Positions 20,345 to 27,457 of a DNA stretch of 61,706 bases are shown here, in pieces (position 1 is the stretch's first letter; each line of letters begins with the position of its first letter). Origin of the DNA: Nitrospira sp. (GTDB taxonomy: Bacteria > Nitrospirota > Nitrospiria > Nitrospirales > Nitrospiraceae); NCBI GenBank assembly GCA_015903945.1, contig JABMDL010000005.1:1-61706 (forward strand), in the 5' to 3' direction. Under the pieces are notes generated by a model that saw nothing but the letters and a program-made list of their open reading frames with translations, was not told where the DNA came from and ran no database searches. The position numbers and the translations under genes are program-made.

Positions 20345-20379
20345 TACGTTTGACGTTTCACGCTTGACGTTTTAGGGGG
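20345..20379. repeat. Low-complexity ACGTTTGACGTTT spacer
   Basis: The 35 bp between moeB and the JAMM gene contains TGACGTTT twice, separated by CACGCT, forming an imperfect direct repeat. It belongs with the similar spacers at 6046-6130 and 43085-43155. It would be read within the operon leader of the JAMM gene. Confidence 0.4.
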
Positions 20380-21183
20380 TTAGATGGTGCAGCTGACGGT
20401 GTAGTCCATGCTGAGATCTGTGATCTTCGGGTTCGGCCCGCAAAGCGGGCAGGCCGGATCCTTGGGGCGTCCGACCTTGCGGAACTTCATGTCGAGCGCG
20501 TCGTAGATCAGCAGTTTGTCGGCGATGGTTTCGCCGGTGCCGAGAATCTCTTTGATGGCCTCGGACGCCTGCAAAATCCCCATGGTGCCGGCCAACACAC
20601 CCAGAACGCCGGCTTCCTGGCAGTTCGGAACCAGTCCGGCGGGTGGCGGTTCCGGGTAGAGGCAGCGGTAGCACGGGTAACCGGCATGGGGCTTGATCGT
20701 CGTCAGCTGTCCCTCGAATCGGAACATGCTGGCGGAAATCAGGGTTTTCTTGGCAAAAAAACAGGCATCGTTCACGAGAAAACGCGTCGTGAAGTTGTCC
20801 GACCCATCGAGCACAATGTCGTATTGGGAGACGAGGGACAGGATGTTCTCGGCATCGACCAGTTGGTGATACGCGTTGATGGTAATGTCCGGATTGATCG
20901 CCGAGAGTGTCTTCTTGCCTGATTCGACCTTCGGTGTGCCCAATGTCGCGGTCGAGTGCATGATCTGCCGCTGCAAATTCGACAGGTCCACGACATCGCC
21001 GTCGACGAGGCCGATGGTCCCGATGCCGGCAGCGGCAAGATAGAGGCCGGCCGGGGAGCCGAGACCGCCGGCGCCGATCAATAGGACCTTGGCGCGCTTC
21101 AACTTGAGCTGCCCCTTGCCGCCGACATCCTGGAGGATGATGTGACGGCTGTAGCGTTGAATTTCCGACTCAGTGAGTTCCAT
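20380..21183 (-). CDS. moeB: MoeB/ThiF-type adenylyltransferase (first paralogue)
   Basis: E1-like enzyme that adenylates the C-terminal glycine of a ThiS/MoaD-like carrier so it can be thiocarboxylated. 267 residues from ATG 21183. The nucleotide site is VLLIGAGGLGSPAGLYLAAAG (starting near residue 34). The E1 core GSDNFTTRFLVNDACF is clear, and two CxxC pairs for structural zinc (YPCYRCLYPEPP and CPLCGP) are present. It has no C-terminal rhodanese domain. A longer frame reaches 21237 but ATG 21183 gives the standard MELTESEIQRYSRHI start. It lies in the order thrC-moaD-NIL-moeB-JAMM and follows an inverted-repeat leader (21184-21283). Confidence 0.9.
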   Translation of the reverse strand: MELTESEIQRYSRHIILQDVGGKGQLKLKRAKVLLIGAGGLGSPAGLYLAAAGIGTIGLVDGDVVDLSNLQRQIMHSTATLGTPKVESGKKTLSAINPDITINAYHQLVDAENILSLVSQYDIVLDGSDNFTTRFLVNDACFFAKKTLISASMFRFEGQLTTIKPHAGYPCYRCLYPEPPPAGLVPNCQEAGVLGVLAGTMGILQASEAIKEILGTGETIADKLLIYDALDMKFRKVGRPKDPACPLCGPNPKITDLSMDYTVSCTI

Positions 21184-21283
21184 AAATTCTGCTAACAGGC
21201 TGACATGAAAGCGAGCTGACACGACGGAGGGTCCCATCCACCTGTCAGCTCGAAACCTGGTATCTTGTCAGCCTCCTTCTGTT
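21184..21283. repeat. Nested GCTGACA inverted repeats upstream of moeB
   Basis: Within this 100 bp spacer AGGCTGACA and GAGCTGACA are answered by TGTCAGCTC and TGTCAGCCT, two nested 9 bp inverted repeats that can fold into one long interrupted hairpin just before the moeB start. A related structure built on the same GCTGACAGG word precedes the second moeB at 24079-24154. Confidence 0.65.
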
Positions 21284-21532
21284 CTATTCCACCACGTTCA
21301 ATTCGATCGGATCGACGACGCACCCCTTCTTGCGCAGGCCTTCGAGCGCACGCTCGATTTCCGCTGTCTCGCCTGAGAGCTCGACATCCACCCAGCCCGT
21401 AGTTTCGCGCACGTCGGCCCGCCGCACGTTGGTCACGACGTTGTACTCGCGGCCAATCTGGTAAATGATGGGCTCTTTGACCTTGTCTTCCGGAAATCGG
21501 ACATGAAACCGCAAGTGTGAGACGTGTGCCAT
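21284..21532 (-). CDS. NIL domain protein
   Basis: 82 residues, a free-standing NIL domain: VSHLRFHVRFPEDKVKEPII, then NVVTNVRRADVRETTGWVDVE, with the alternating strands of this ferredoxin-like fold. NIL domains occur at the end of methionine ABC transporter ATPases and in proteins needed for sulfide assimilation into homocysteine in methanogens. Stand-alone copies next to MoaD-like carriers suggest a part in sulfur transfer to an amino acid precursor. It starts 2 bp after moaD, so the two are likely co-translated. No cysteine cluster for iron-sulfur binding is present; only one cysteine is seen. Confidence 0.85.
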   Translation of the reverse strand: MAHVSHLRFHVRFPEDKVKEPIIYQIGREYNVVTNVRRADVRETTGWVDVELSGETAEIERALEGLRKKGCVVDPIELNVVE

Positions 21533-21534
21533 GG

Positions 21535-21807
21535 TCAGCCTCCCGCGATCGCCGGGACAATGGAGACTTCGTCGCCGGTCTTCAATGCGGTGTCTTTACC
21601 CTTCAGGAAACGGATGTCTTCTTCGTTGACATAGATGTTGACGAACCGGCGCAGTTCGCCGCTGTCATCGCAGAGGCGCGCCTTGATGCCGGGGTAGGAT
21701 GCCTCCAGCGTGTTGACCAGATCCGTGATGGAGCCGGCGGCCACGTCGACTTCGCCTTGGTTCTTCGTCAATGGTCTCAGCGGAGTCGGAATGCGGACTT
21801 TAATCAT
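21535..21807 (-). CDS. MoaD/ThiS-like sulfur carrier with free C-terminal GG
   Basis: A 90-residue beta-grasp protein ([20 protein letters not shown], later [17 protein letters not shown]) that ends in Gly-Gly, the form needed for adenylation by a MoeB/ThiF enzyme and thiocarboxylation. Length and sequence are closer to CysO/MoaD than to thiamine ThiS. Its start overlaps the thrC stop by 4 bp (ATGA), and the NIL gene follows 2 bp later. Within this row it likely donates sulfur to an amino acid rather than to molybdopterin, because no moaE is nearby. Confidence 0.88.
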   Translation of the reverse strand: MIKVRIPTPLRPLTKNQGEVDVAAGSITDLVNTLEASYPGIKARLCDDSGELRRFVNIYVNEEDIRFLKGKDTALKTGDEVSIVPAIAGG

Positions 21808-23054
21808 GCGTCACCACCACCGTTTTTCCCGAGCTTAAAGGTTTTCTCAAAGGCCACGAGGCTCGGTTGAATGCGGGTCGGCCGCCCGACGGCATCGATG
21901 ACCGCTTCCTGCGTCTTCAATCCGTTGCCTGTGATGTAGGCCACTGTCACTTCGTTTTTCTTGATGATGCCCTGTTTAACCAGCTTCTTGAGGACGCCGA
22001 TCGTCACACCGCCGGCGGTTTCCGCGAAGAGGCCTTCGGTTTGCGCGAGCAGCTGGATCCCTTCCACCACCTCTTCGTCGGTCACCATGTCCATGGCACC
22101 GTGGCTCTCAGCGGTGGCCTTGAGCGCATAGTAGCCGTCCGCCGGATTGCCGATCGCGAGCGACTTGGCGATCGTCTTCGGCTTGACCGGTTTGAAGAAG
22201 TCGCGGCCGGCCTTGAAGGCCGTCGAAATCGGGGAGCAGCCTTCCGCCTGGGCGCCGTTGATCTTGGTGCGAACCTGGTCGATTAGCCCCACATATTTCA
22301 TCTCGTGCAGGCCCTTCCAGATCTTGGTCAAAAGCGAGCCGGATGCCATTGGAATAACTACTTGATCGGGGGTCTTCCACCCCAGCTGTTCCACCGTCTC
22401 GAACGCGAGGGTCTTGGATCCTTCCGCGTAGTAGGGGCGGATGTTGATATTGACGAAGGCCCAGCCATGTTCGCCGGCGATCTCGCTGCACAACCGGTTC
22501 ACGTCGTCGTAGTTGCCTTCCACTTCGACGACATGCGGCTTATAGATCAAATTGCCTAGCACCTTGGCGGCTTCCAGATCGCCGGGGATGAAGACGTAGC
22601 AGTGGAGATTCGCCGATGCCGCGTGGGCTGAGACCGAATTCGCCAGGTTGCCGGTCGAAGCGCAGGCCACGGTCTCGAATCCCAGTTCGCGCGCGCGCGT
22701 CAGGGCGACGGCTACCACACGATCTTTGAACGACAGGGTAGGGTGATTCACCGTATCGTTCTTGATATACAGCTCGTCCAATCCCAGATAGGCACCGAGA
22801 TTCTTGGCACGGACCAGCGGGGTGAACCCGGCATGGGGGCCGACGAAGTTGGTCCCCTCGACCGGCAACAGGTCGAGGTAGCGCCACATGCTGTGCGGGC
22901 CGTCCGCAATTTTCTTGCGCGAGATGGTCTGCTTGATCTCGTCGTAATTGTATTTGACCTCGAGCGGGCCGAAGCACATCTCGCACACGTGGATGGCCTT
23001 CGTCGGATATTCCTTTGCGCACTCGCGGCACACCAGCGCTTTCATCTTGCTCAT
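21804..23054 (-). CDS. thrC: Threonine synthase (PLP), with N-terminal zinc ribbon
   Basis: 416 residues, fold type II PLP enzyme. N-terminal CRECAKEYP and [11 protein letters not shown] form a C-x2-C, C-x2-C zinc-ribbon-like segment common in this ThrC type. The PLP lysine is in HPTLSFKDR, the phosphate-binding loop STGNLANSV and later ETAGG motifs are present. Threonine synthase converts O-phosphohomoserine to threonine. Its place at the head of a moaD-NIL-moeB-JAMM row is unusual and raises the question whether this enzyme, or its substrate, is tied to sulfur transfer. It overlaps moaD by 4 bp. Upstream is repeat copy 2. Confidence 0.9.
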   Translation of the reverse strand: MSKMKALVCRECAKEYPTKAIHVCEMCFGPLEVKYNYDEIKQTISRKKIADGPHSMWRYLDLLPVEGTNFVGPHAGFTPLVRAKNLGAYLGLDELYIKNDTVNHPTLSFKDRVVAVALTRARELGFETVACASTGNLANSVSAHAASANLHCYVFIPGDLEAAKVLGNLIYKPHVVEVEGNYDDVNRLCSEIAGEHGWAFVNINIRPYYAEGSKTLAFETVEQLGWKTPDQVVIPMASGSLLTKIWKGLHEMKYVGLIDQVRTKINGAQAEGCSPISTAFKAGRDFFKPVKPKTIAKSLAIGNPADGYYALKATAESHGAMDMVTDEEVVEGIQLLAQTEGLFAETAGGVTIGVLKKLVKQGIIKKNEVTVAYITGNGLKTQEAVIDAVGRPTRIQPSLVAFEKTFKLGKNGGGDA

Positions 23055-23134
23055 CGTGGCACCACAGTGAGTTGTTGAGTCTGAACAGACTTCCGGAATA
23101 GTTCTCTCATATGAAGAGATCTGAATGGAATCAT

Positions 23135-23258
23135 CAGGGCGTTCAAAAAGTCCGTCCAGCGCGGCCGCAGCGAGCGAAGACCCGAGGCGTACCCTCTGGG
23201 GTACGTTGAGGGCCTGAGCGATGCGAGAACAAAGCTGGCGGGCTTTTTCAATGCCCTG
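23135..23258. repeat. Palindromic MITE-like repeat, copy 2
   Basis: A 124 bp copy of the element at 19688-19809. Ends CAGGGCGTTCAAAAAGTCC and, on the other strand, CAGGGCATTGAAAAAGCCC. The inner hairpin keeps its shape although bases differ: GACCC/GGGCC at 23179-23183 and 23210-23214 replaces GAGGC/GCCTC of copy 1, with two compensatory pair changes. The right end abuts the TAA stop of moeB, exactly as copy 1 abuts the JAMM stop. Confidence 0.85.
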
Positions 23259-24071
23259 TTATGGACGGACGGCGCATCCGGCATAAGGATCCCCATCGTC
23301 GAACAACTCGGTGATCGTTGGATGGTCACCGCAGAGAGCGCAATTGGGATTGCGTCGGACTTTGATTTCACGGAACTGCGTTTTGCGCGCGTCGAAGTCG
23401 AGCATCCGGTTCGTCAGCGGCCTTCCGATACCCAGGATGAGTTTCAACGCTTCTGTCGCCTGGATCGTGCCGATAATGCCGGCCAGGACCCCGATCACTC
23501 CTGCTTCCTGACACGAGGCCACCAAGCCGGGCGGCGGCGGTGTTTTGAACACGCAGCGATAACAGGCCGATTGTTTGGGGATGATCGTGGTAACCCGGCC
23601 GTCGAAACGGAGGATGCCGCCGTGCACCAACGGTTTGCCGGCGAAAAAGCAGGCGTCGTTGATCAGAAACTTGGCCGTGAAATTATCGACGCCGTCGATG
23701 ATCACATCGTAGTCGGCGAATATTTTGAGCGCATTCCCTGCGGTCAGCCGTTCTTCGTACATTGACACGTTCACATCGGGGTTCAAGGCCTGGATCTTTT
23801 CTTTTCCCGAAACAACCTTGGGCCGTCCGACATCCGGCGTATGGTGGAGAATCTGGCGCTGTAGATTGGTCAGATCCACCACGTCGCTGTCGATGAGGCC
23901 GATCCGGCCCACACCCGCCGCCGCCAAATAGAGGGCGGCCGGTGAGCCCAACCCTCCGGCGCCGACAAGCAGAATCTTCGCCTTGGCGATCTTCTTCTGC
24001 CCCTTACCGCCGACCTCGGGCAGGAGTATGTGACGGCTATACCGGTTTATTTGCTCTTCCGTAAAGTCCAT
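23259..24071 (-). CDS. moeB: MoeB/ThiF-type adenylyltransferase (second paralogue)
   Basis: 270 residues from ATG 24071; a TTG two codons upstream is less likely. Same architecture as the other paralogue: MDFTEEQINRYSRHILLPEV, nucleotide site ILLVGAGGLGSPAALYLAAAG, VDNFTAKFLINDACF, zinc pairs ACYRCVFKTPPPPG and CALCGD. It is clearly similar to the 20380-21183 protein yet well diverged, so the duplication is old or the genes arrived separately. It follows cysK and a ThiS protein, so it probably activates that ThiS for cysteine or thiamine sulfur transfer. It lacks a rhodanese domain. Confidence 0.9.
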   Translation of the reverse strand: MDFTEEQINRYSRHILLPEVGGKGQKKIAKAKILLVGAGGLGSPAALYLAAAGVGRIGLIDSDVVDLTNLQRQILHHTPDVGRPKVVSGKEKIQALNPDVNVSMYEERLTAGNALKIFADYDVIIDGVDNFTAKFLINDACFFAGKPLVHGGILRFDGRVTTIIPKQSACYRCVFKTPPPPGLVASCQEAGVIGVLAGIIGTIQATEALKLILGIGRPLTNRMLDFDARKTQFREIKVRRNPNCALCGDHPTITELFDDGDPYAGCAVRP

Positions 24072-24078
24072 GATCAAT

Positions 24079-24154
24079 ATGGCTGACAGGGTCGCAGGCT
24101 GACAGGATACAGGGACCGAATGTCAGCTTGCTCGCATTCGTGCCTGTCAGCTCC
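24079..24154. repeat. GCTGACAGG inverted-repeat leader upstream of second moeB
   Basis: GCTGACAGG occurs twice on the plus strand here and is answered by CCTGTCAGC near 24140, a perfect 9 bp inverted repeat, with an inner CGAATG/CATTCG-type pairing between. The spacer lies between the cysK stop and the moeB start, in the same relative place as the related structure at 21184-21283. Confidence 0.6.
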
Positions 24155-25084
24155 TCAAATATTGAAATATTTCTCGATACTGATATACCGCTCGCCGGTG
24201 TCGCACAGGATCGTCACGACATTCTTGCCGGGCCCCAATTCGTCCGCGACCTTCTGAGCGGCACACACGTTTGCGCCGGCCGAGATGCCGACCAGCAACC
24301 CTTCCTTCTTCGAGAGCTGCTTGGCCGTCTGATAGGCCTCATCGTCCGTCACCGTAATGACGCGGTCGAGAATCTTCCGATTCAATACTTTAGGAATAAA
24401 TCCGGCGCCGATCCCTTGAATCTTGTGCGGGCCCGGATCACCGCCGGACAAGACAGGGGACGTGGCCGGCTCCACGGCGATGACCTTGATGGCCGCGTTC
24501 TTTTCCTTGAAGAACTCACCGCATCCCGTGATGGTCCCGCCGGTGCCAACCGCGGCGACCAGCGCGTCGATTTTTCCGTTCAACGCATCCCAGATCTCAA
24601 CGGCCGTGGTCATTTTGTGCATGGCCGGGTTGGCGGGATTGGAAAACTGATCCGGCATGAAATACGACGGATTCTGCGCCAAAATGCTTTCCGCTTCCTT
24701 GATCGAGCCCTTCATGCCTTCCCAGGCCGGTGTCAGCACCAGCTGCGCGCCATAGGACGACAGCAGGCTGGCCCGCTCCATGCTCATGCTTTCCGGCATC
24801 ACGAGGATCAGCTTATAGCCACGCACCGCCGCGACCAAGGCCAGCCCGATGCCGGTGTTCCCGCTGGTCGGCTCGACAATCGTGCCGCCCGGCTTGAGTT
24901 TGCCCTGGCGTTCCGCCTCATTGATCATATTGAGGCAGATCCGGTCCTTGACGCTGCCGCCGGGATTGAAAAATTCGACCTTCCCGTAGATTGTCGCGGC
25001 GCCGACCTTCGACAGCCGGTTCAGCCGGACCAGCGGAGTGTTACCGATGAGTTCCGTGATTTCTTTGTGGAGTAGCGTCGTCAC
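24155..25084 (-). CDS. cysK: Cysteine synthase family PLP enzyme
   Basis: 309 residues, fold type II PLP enzyme. The PLP lysine is Lys46 in NPGGSVKDR; the substrate loop TSGNTGIGLA, the phosphate-binding VGTGGTITG and the C-terminal SAGAN are all standard for O-acetylserine sulfhydrylases. It begins with GTG overlapping the thiS stop (GTGA), so carrier and enzyme are translationally coupled. That pairing recalls cysO-cysM of mycobacteria, where a thiocarboxylated carrier rather than free sulfide donates sulfur. Whether this enzyme uses O-acetylserine with sulfide or a phosphoserine with carrier cannot be decided from sequence. Confidence 0.92.
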   Translation of the reverse strand: MTTLLHKEITELIGNTPLVRLNRLSKVGAATIYGKVEFFNPGGSVKDRICLNMINEAERQGKLKPGGTIVEPTSGNTGIGLALVAAVRGYKLILVMPESMSMERASLLSSYGAQLVLTPAWEGMKGSIKEAESILAQNPSYFMPDQFSNPANPAMHKMTTAVEIWDALNGKIDALVAAVGTGGTITGCGEFFKEKNAAIKVIAVEPATSPVLSGGDPGPHKIQGIGAGFIPKVLNRKILDRVITVTDDEAYQTAKQLSKKEGLLVGISAGANVCAAQKVADELGPGKNVVTILCDTGERYISIEKYFNI

Positions 25085-25281
25085 CGGCCGCCTCCCATGT
25101 AGAAGAGAAACTCGACCTGGTCTCCTTCGTTGAGGGACGTGGTGGCGAGGTGAGCTCGATCCAGGACTTTGTCGTTCACTTCGACGGCAACCATCTGCGG
25201 TTCAATCTTCTTGCTATTAAGCAAATCGAGGACCGTTCCGCCCGGCACGTCCTCGGATTTTCCGTTGATCTTGACCTGCAT
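25081..25281 (-). CDS. thiS: ThiS-like sulfur carrier with extra C-terminal Arg
   Basis: 66 residues from ATG 25281 with GGAG upstream: MQVKINGKSEDVPGGTVLDL, and C-terminal LNEGDQVEFLFYMGGGR. The ThiS fold and length are clear, but the chain ends GGGR, not GG. A carrier with a residue after the diglycine cannot be adenylated until that residue is removed; in the HcyS and QbsE systems a JAMM protease does this. The JAMM gene at 19811-20344 is a candidate. It is coupled to cysK by a 4 bp overlap. The frame extends to 25377 but the SD supports the shorter form. Confidence 0.88.
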   Translation of the reverse strand: MQVKINGKSEDVPGGTVLDLLNSKKIEPQMVAVEVNDKVLDRAHLATTSLNEGDQVEFLFYMGGGR

Positions 25282-25506
25282 GAATTCTCCCAAGTTGGCA
25301 TAGAGATTAGGGATTTTGCCAACGTAACAAAGGCGCTCGACGCTTGTCAAGGTAACCGCGAGGGTCGTTAGAGCCATGAACGGAAGATTGGATTCATTCC
25401 GCCCGGCATACAGGAGCAGATCTTGTCAGGGAGGAGAGAATGAGTCGTGTGCCGACTTCGGTGTACAGCCTTGATCTTTGTGAATTCCCAAGCTACCCTG
25501 CATCAT

Positions 25507-25734
25507 ATGGATTGGAAAAGCCGCATTACTATCGATCCTGAGAAGCGTGGCGGCAAGCCCTGCATCCGCGGTCTTCGCATGACCGTGTACGATGTATTGG
25601 AGTATCTTGCTTCCGGTATGAGCGAAGAGGACATTCTCAAAGACTTTCCCGACCTGACACGAGAAGATATCCGCGCCTGTCTGGCTTTTGCAGCTGACCG
25701 GGAACGGAAGCTGGTGTCGATTCCCCCGTCGTGA
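25507..25734 (+). CDS. DUF433 antitoxin
   Basis: 75 residues: MDWKSRITIDPEKRGGKPCI, RGLRMTVYDVLEYLASGMSE and ILKDFPDLTREDIRACLAFA are the signature parts of the DUF433 family, a small helical DNA-binding antitoxin. It pairs with the DUF5615 gene that overlaps its stop. The pair would form a type II toxin-antitoxin module that represses its own promoter. The frame continues upstream to 25447; ATG 25507 gives the family start. Confidence 0.9.
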   Translation: MDWKSRITIDPEKRGGKPCIRGLRMTVYDVLEYLASGMSEEDILKDFPDLTREDIRACLAFAADRERKLVSIPPS

Positions 25735-26063
25735 AGCTGCTGTTCGATCAGAATCTTTCCCATCGTCTGGTTCACGCCCTGCAGAAGGACTATCCTGACT
25801 CCCGGCACGTCCGCGAAGTCGGTTTGCACGGGGCGACTGATGTAGTCGTCTGGCAATATGCCATGCAGCAGGGCTTTGCCATTGTGACGAAGGACGCTGA
25901 TTTTCATCAACGTAGTTTTCTCTTTGGCCACCCGCCTAAAGTAATTTGGGTTCGAGTCGGCAATGCGTCAACAGCCACGATCGAAGCATTGCTCCGTCGT
26001 CGCACTGATGATGTAGGCACTTTCTGTTCTGATCCAGATAGTGCATTCCTGATCCTCGACTGA
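25731..26063 (+). CDS. DUF5615 PIN-like toxin
   Basis: 110 residues starting with GTG that overlaps the antitoxin stop. It begins MKLLFDQNLSHRLVHALQKD and has TKDADFHQRS in the middle: conserved Asp residues (6, and those of KDAD) form the acidic PIN-like nuclease site. DUF5615 proteins are the toxin half of DUF433/DUF5615 modules and probably cleave RNA. The module sits at the left edge of the accessory region. Confidence 0.88.
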   Translation: MKLLFDQNLSHRLVHALQKDYPDSRHVREVGLHGATDVVVWQYAMQQGFAIVTKDADFHQRSFLFGHPPKVIWVRVGNASTATIEALLRRRTDDVGTFCSDPDSAFLILD

Positions 26064-26338
26064 GAGAAGCAAAGGGGCAGACTCCCTAGATCGTCCCTAA
26101 TCTATGCGCATGTTCCTCATTCAGGGCCGTCCGATGTCCGCATCCTGCTGGATGGGATGTAGGCATATACAAGGATGGCCGTTATGCCGATCCGGATACG
26201 CCCCTTTAAATGGCCAGGCGGCTGCACCCATTGAAGCAGCAACAATTGTGGCGTATTGTTCGCAAACAGTAGCAGTGTGTAAGGCGGACAGGAACTGGCA
26301 GATCTGGCTCGTATGCGGATCGGCCCCAACGTACTTCG
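26064..26338. other. Non-coding or decayed accessory DNA
   Basis: This stretch has lower GC than the neighbouring core genes and only weak open frames (for example 26104-26361) with odd composition. No RBS, family motif or repeat stands out. It may be the decayed 5' part of a cassette whose attC-like end is at 26772-26849. Confidence 0.35.
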
Positions 26339-26764
26339 ATGCAAACCTCGACGGCCGCTGAAGTCCTACGTCTAATGCATCTCATTGAGGTGAACGTCCG
26401 GGGTGTAGGCATTACAGCTACCACTGTGGAGGGATCGCTGTGTCTATTTCGCCCCATCTATGACAGACCGAGTGCAACCACATATGCAATGTCAAGTGCG
26501 GTGAACACATTCCAAAGAGGCGAGTGCTTCCGTCGTGTGTATTGTGTCGAGCAGTCCAATTCGGACCAACGGCTCGTCAAATTCAGCGTCCAGCTCAAGG
26601 ATGAAATGCACAAGCTTCTCGGCCAGTGGGATTTGGATTTCAAGCATGGGCCACACGTTCACCCTGTCATTGACGGAGTGAAAGGAAAGGAGCACGTGCC
26701 GTTCAATGGTGGCATTATCGATGTGGCGATTGAAGTCGCCACTCGCATTCGGGAGGGAATGTGA
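26339..26764 (+). CDS. Uncertain cassette ORF, function unknown
   Basis: A 141-codon frame whose second half looks most protein-like (FRRVYCVEQSNSDQRLVKFS, then LGQWDLDFKHGPHVHPVIDG and GGIIDVAIEVATRIREGM). The real start may be the ATG near 26489 (MSSAVNTFQRGECFRR). It ends 7 bp before the attC-like site at 26772, exactly where an integron cassette gene should end, which is the best argument that it is real. Codon use and base composition differ from the housekeeping genes. I do not recognise a family. It could also be a decayed gene. Confidence 0.4.
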   Translation: MQTSTAAEVLRLMHLIEVNVRGVGITATTVEGSLCLFRPIYDRPSATTYAMSSAVNTFQRGECFRRVYCVEQSNSDQRLVKFSVQLKDEMHKLLGQWDLDFKHGPHVHPVIDGVKGKEHVPFNGGIIDVAIEVATRIREGM

Positions 26765-26771
26765 AACTGGC

Positions 26772-26849
26772 ATCTAACCCATCGCTGCCCCCGACCTGCT
26801 ACAGCGGGCTTTGCCCGCCTCCGCAGGCGGGCGAGCTCGAGCGTTACGC
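26772..26849 (+). repeat. attC-like integron recombination site (a)
   Basis: Begins with ATCTAAC (fits the R'' core RYYYAAC) and ends with GCGTTACGC (near the R' core GTTRRRY, one departure). Inside, CGCTGCCCCCGACC near the left and GCGAGCTCGAGCGTTA near the right match the usual attC arms, and the centre is a strong GCCCGCCT/AGGCGGGC hairpin at 26813-26832. Length 78 bp is typical. Confidence 0.62.
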
Positions 26850-26874
26850 CTAATGAAAGTCGGAGGTAAAAACT

Positions 26875-26934
26875 ATGAGCAAGAAAGATCTGATAGCCGA
26901 AGTAATGAAACTGAAACCAGAGGCGAAGAAATAG
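26875..26934 (+). pseudogene. Truncated addiction-module antitoxin start
   Basis: A 19-codon frame, MSKKDLIAEVMKLKPEAKK, with an excellent GGAGGT seven bases upstream, beginning 25 bp after an attC-like site. The peptide resembles the N-terminus of small addiction-module antitoxins, which normally continue for about 60 more residues; here a TAG ends it at once. Probably the remnant of a cassette gene; a genuine leader peptide is less likely. Confidence 0.35.
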
Positions 26935-27079
26935 GGACATTCTGATTTGATTGACGCGTGATTTAAGCATCTGCTCGCGCCTGACCTTCTGGTTCCGCTT
27001 GCGCATTTGATGCCAGCACAGCAGCCTTGACTTTAATCCGCCTCCGCCGCCACTATGCCGCTTCCATTGGAGTCCCGTC

Positions 27080-27457
27080 ATGTGGAAGAAAAATTTTCTC
27101 TTTCGCGCGTCCGAGTCCACTCCGATGACACAGTCAGAGAACGAGCTGTTTCATGACACGGAACCGGCGATGGATAGTGCCGGGCTGACGCTGGACCGGT
27201 TTCTCTCCGTCTGGGTGCAAGGCGATGGGGAAGATGACAAGCCGTCGGCCTTCACCAATGTGTATGTCCGAACCGCCGCGTTGGATGTGGCCAAACAGGT
27301 GGCGTTTCTCCAGCCGCTCCAGGGGCGTTCGCATCAGATCAAGCAGATGCTGGCACCCGGTCAGAAGCGGTTCCTCAAGCAATGGCTGAAAGACAATGCC
27401 CCGCAAGCCTGGGAATCCACCGAGGACCACGTCCGCGACCTCTTTGAACCGGAATGA
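27080..27457 (+). CDS. Hypothetical protein upstream of the PLD nuclease
   Basis: 125 residues, acidic, with no signal peptide. It begins MWKKNFLFRASES after a GGAG seven bases upstream; an alternative start is ATG 27125. The sequence has a helical middle (VYVRTAALDVAKQVAFLQPL) and ends DHVRDLFEPE. I recognise no family. Its stop overlaps the start of the phospholipase D-like gene by 4 bp, so the two are probably translated together and may act together. Confidence 0.62.
   Translation: MWKKNFLFRASESTPMTQSENELFHDTEPAMDSAGLTLDRFLSVWVQGDGEDDKPSAFTNVYVRTAALDVAKQVAFLQPLQGRSHQIKQMLAPGQKRFLKQWLKDNAPQAWESTEDHVRDLFEPE

Noticed and set aside
21535..21807. MoaD-like carrier as part of molybdopterin synthase
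   Set aside because: No moaE, moaA or moaC is nearby; the neighbours are amino-acid PLP enzymes and a NIL protein.
26104..26361. 85-codon frame before the cassette ORF
   Set aside because: No SD, odd composition with many Trp and Cys, and overlap with the better frame at 26339.
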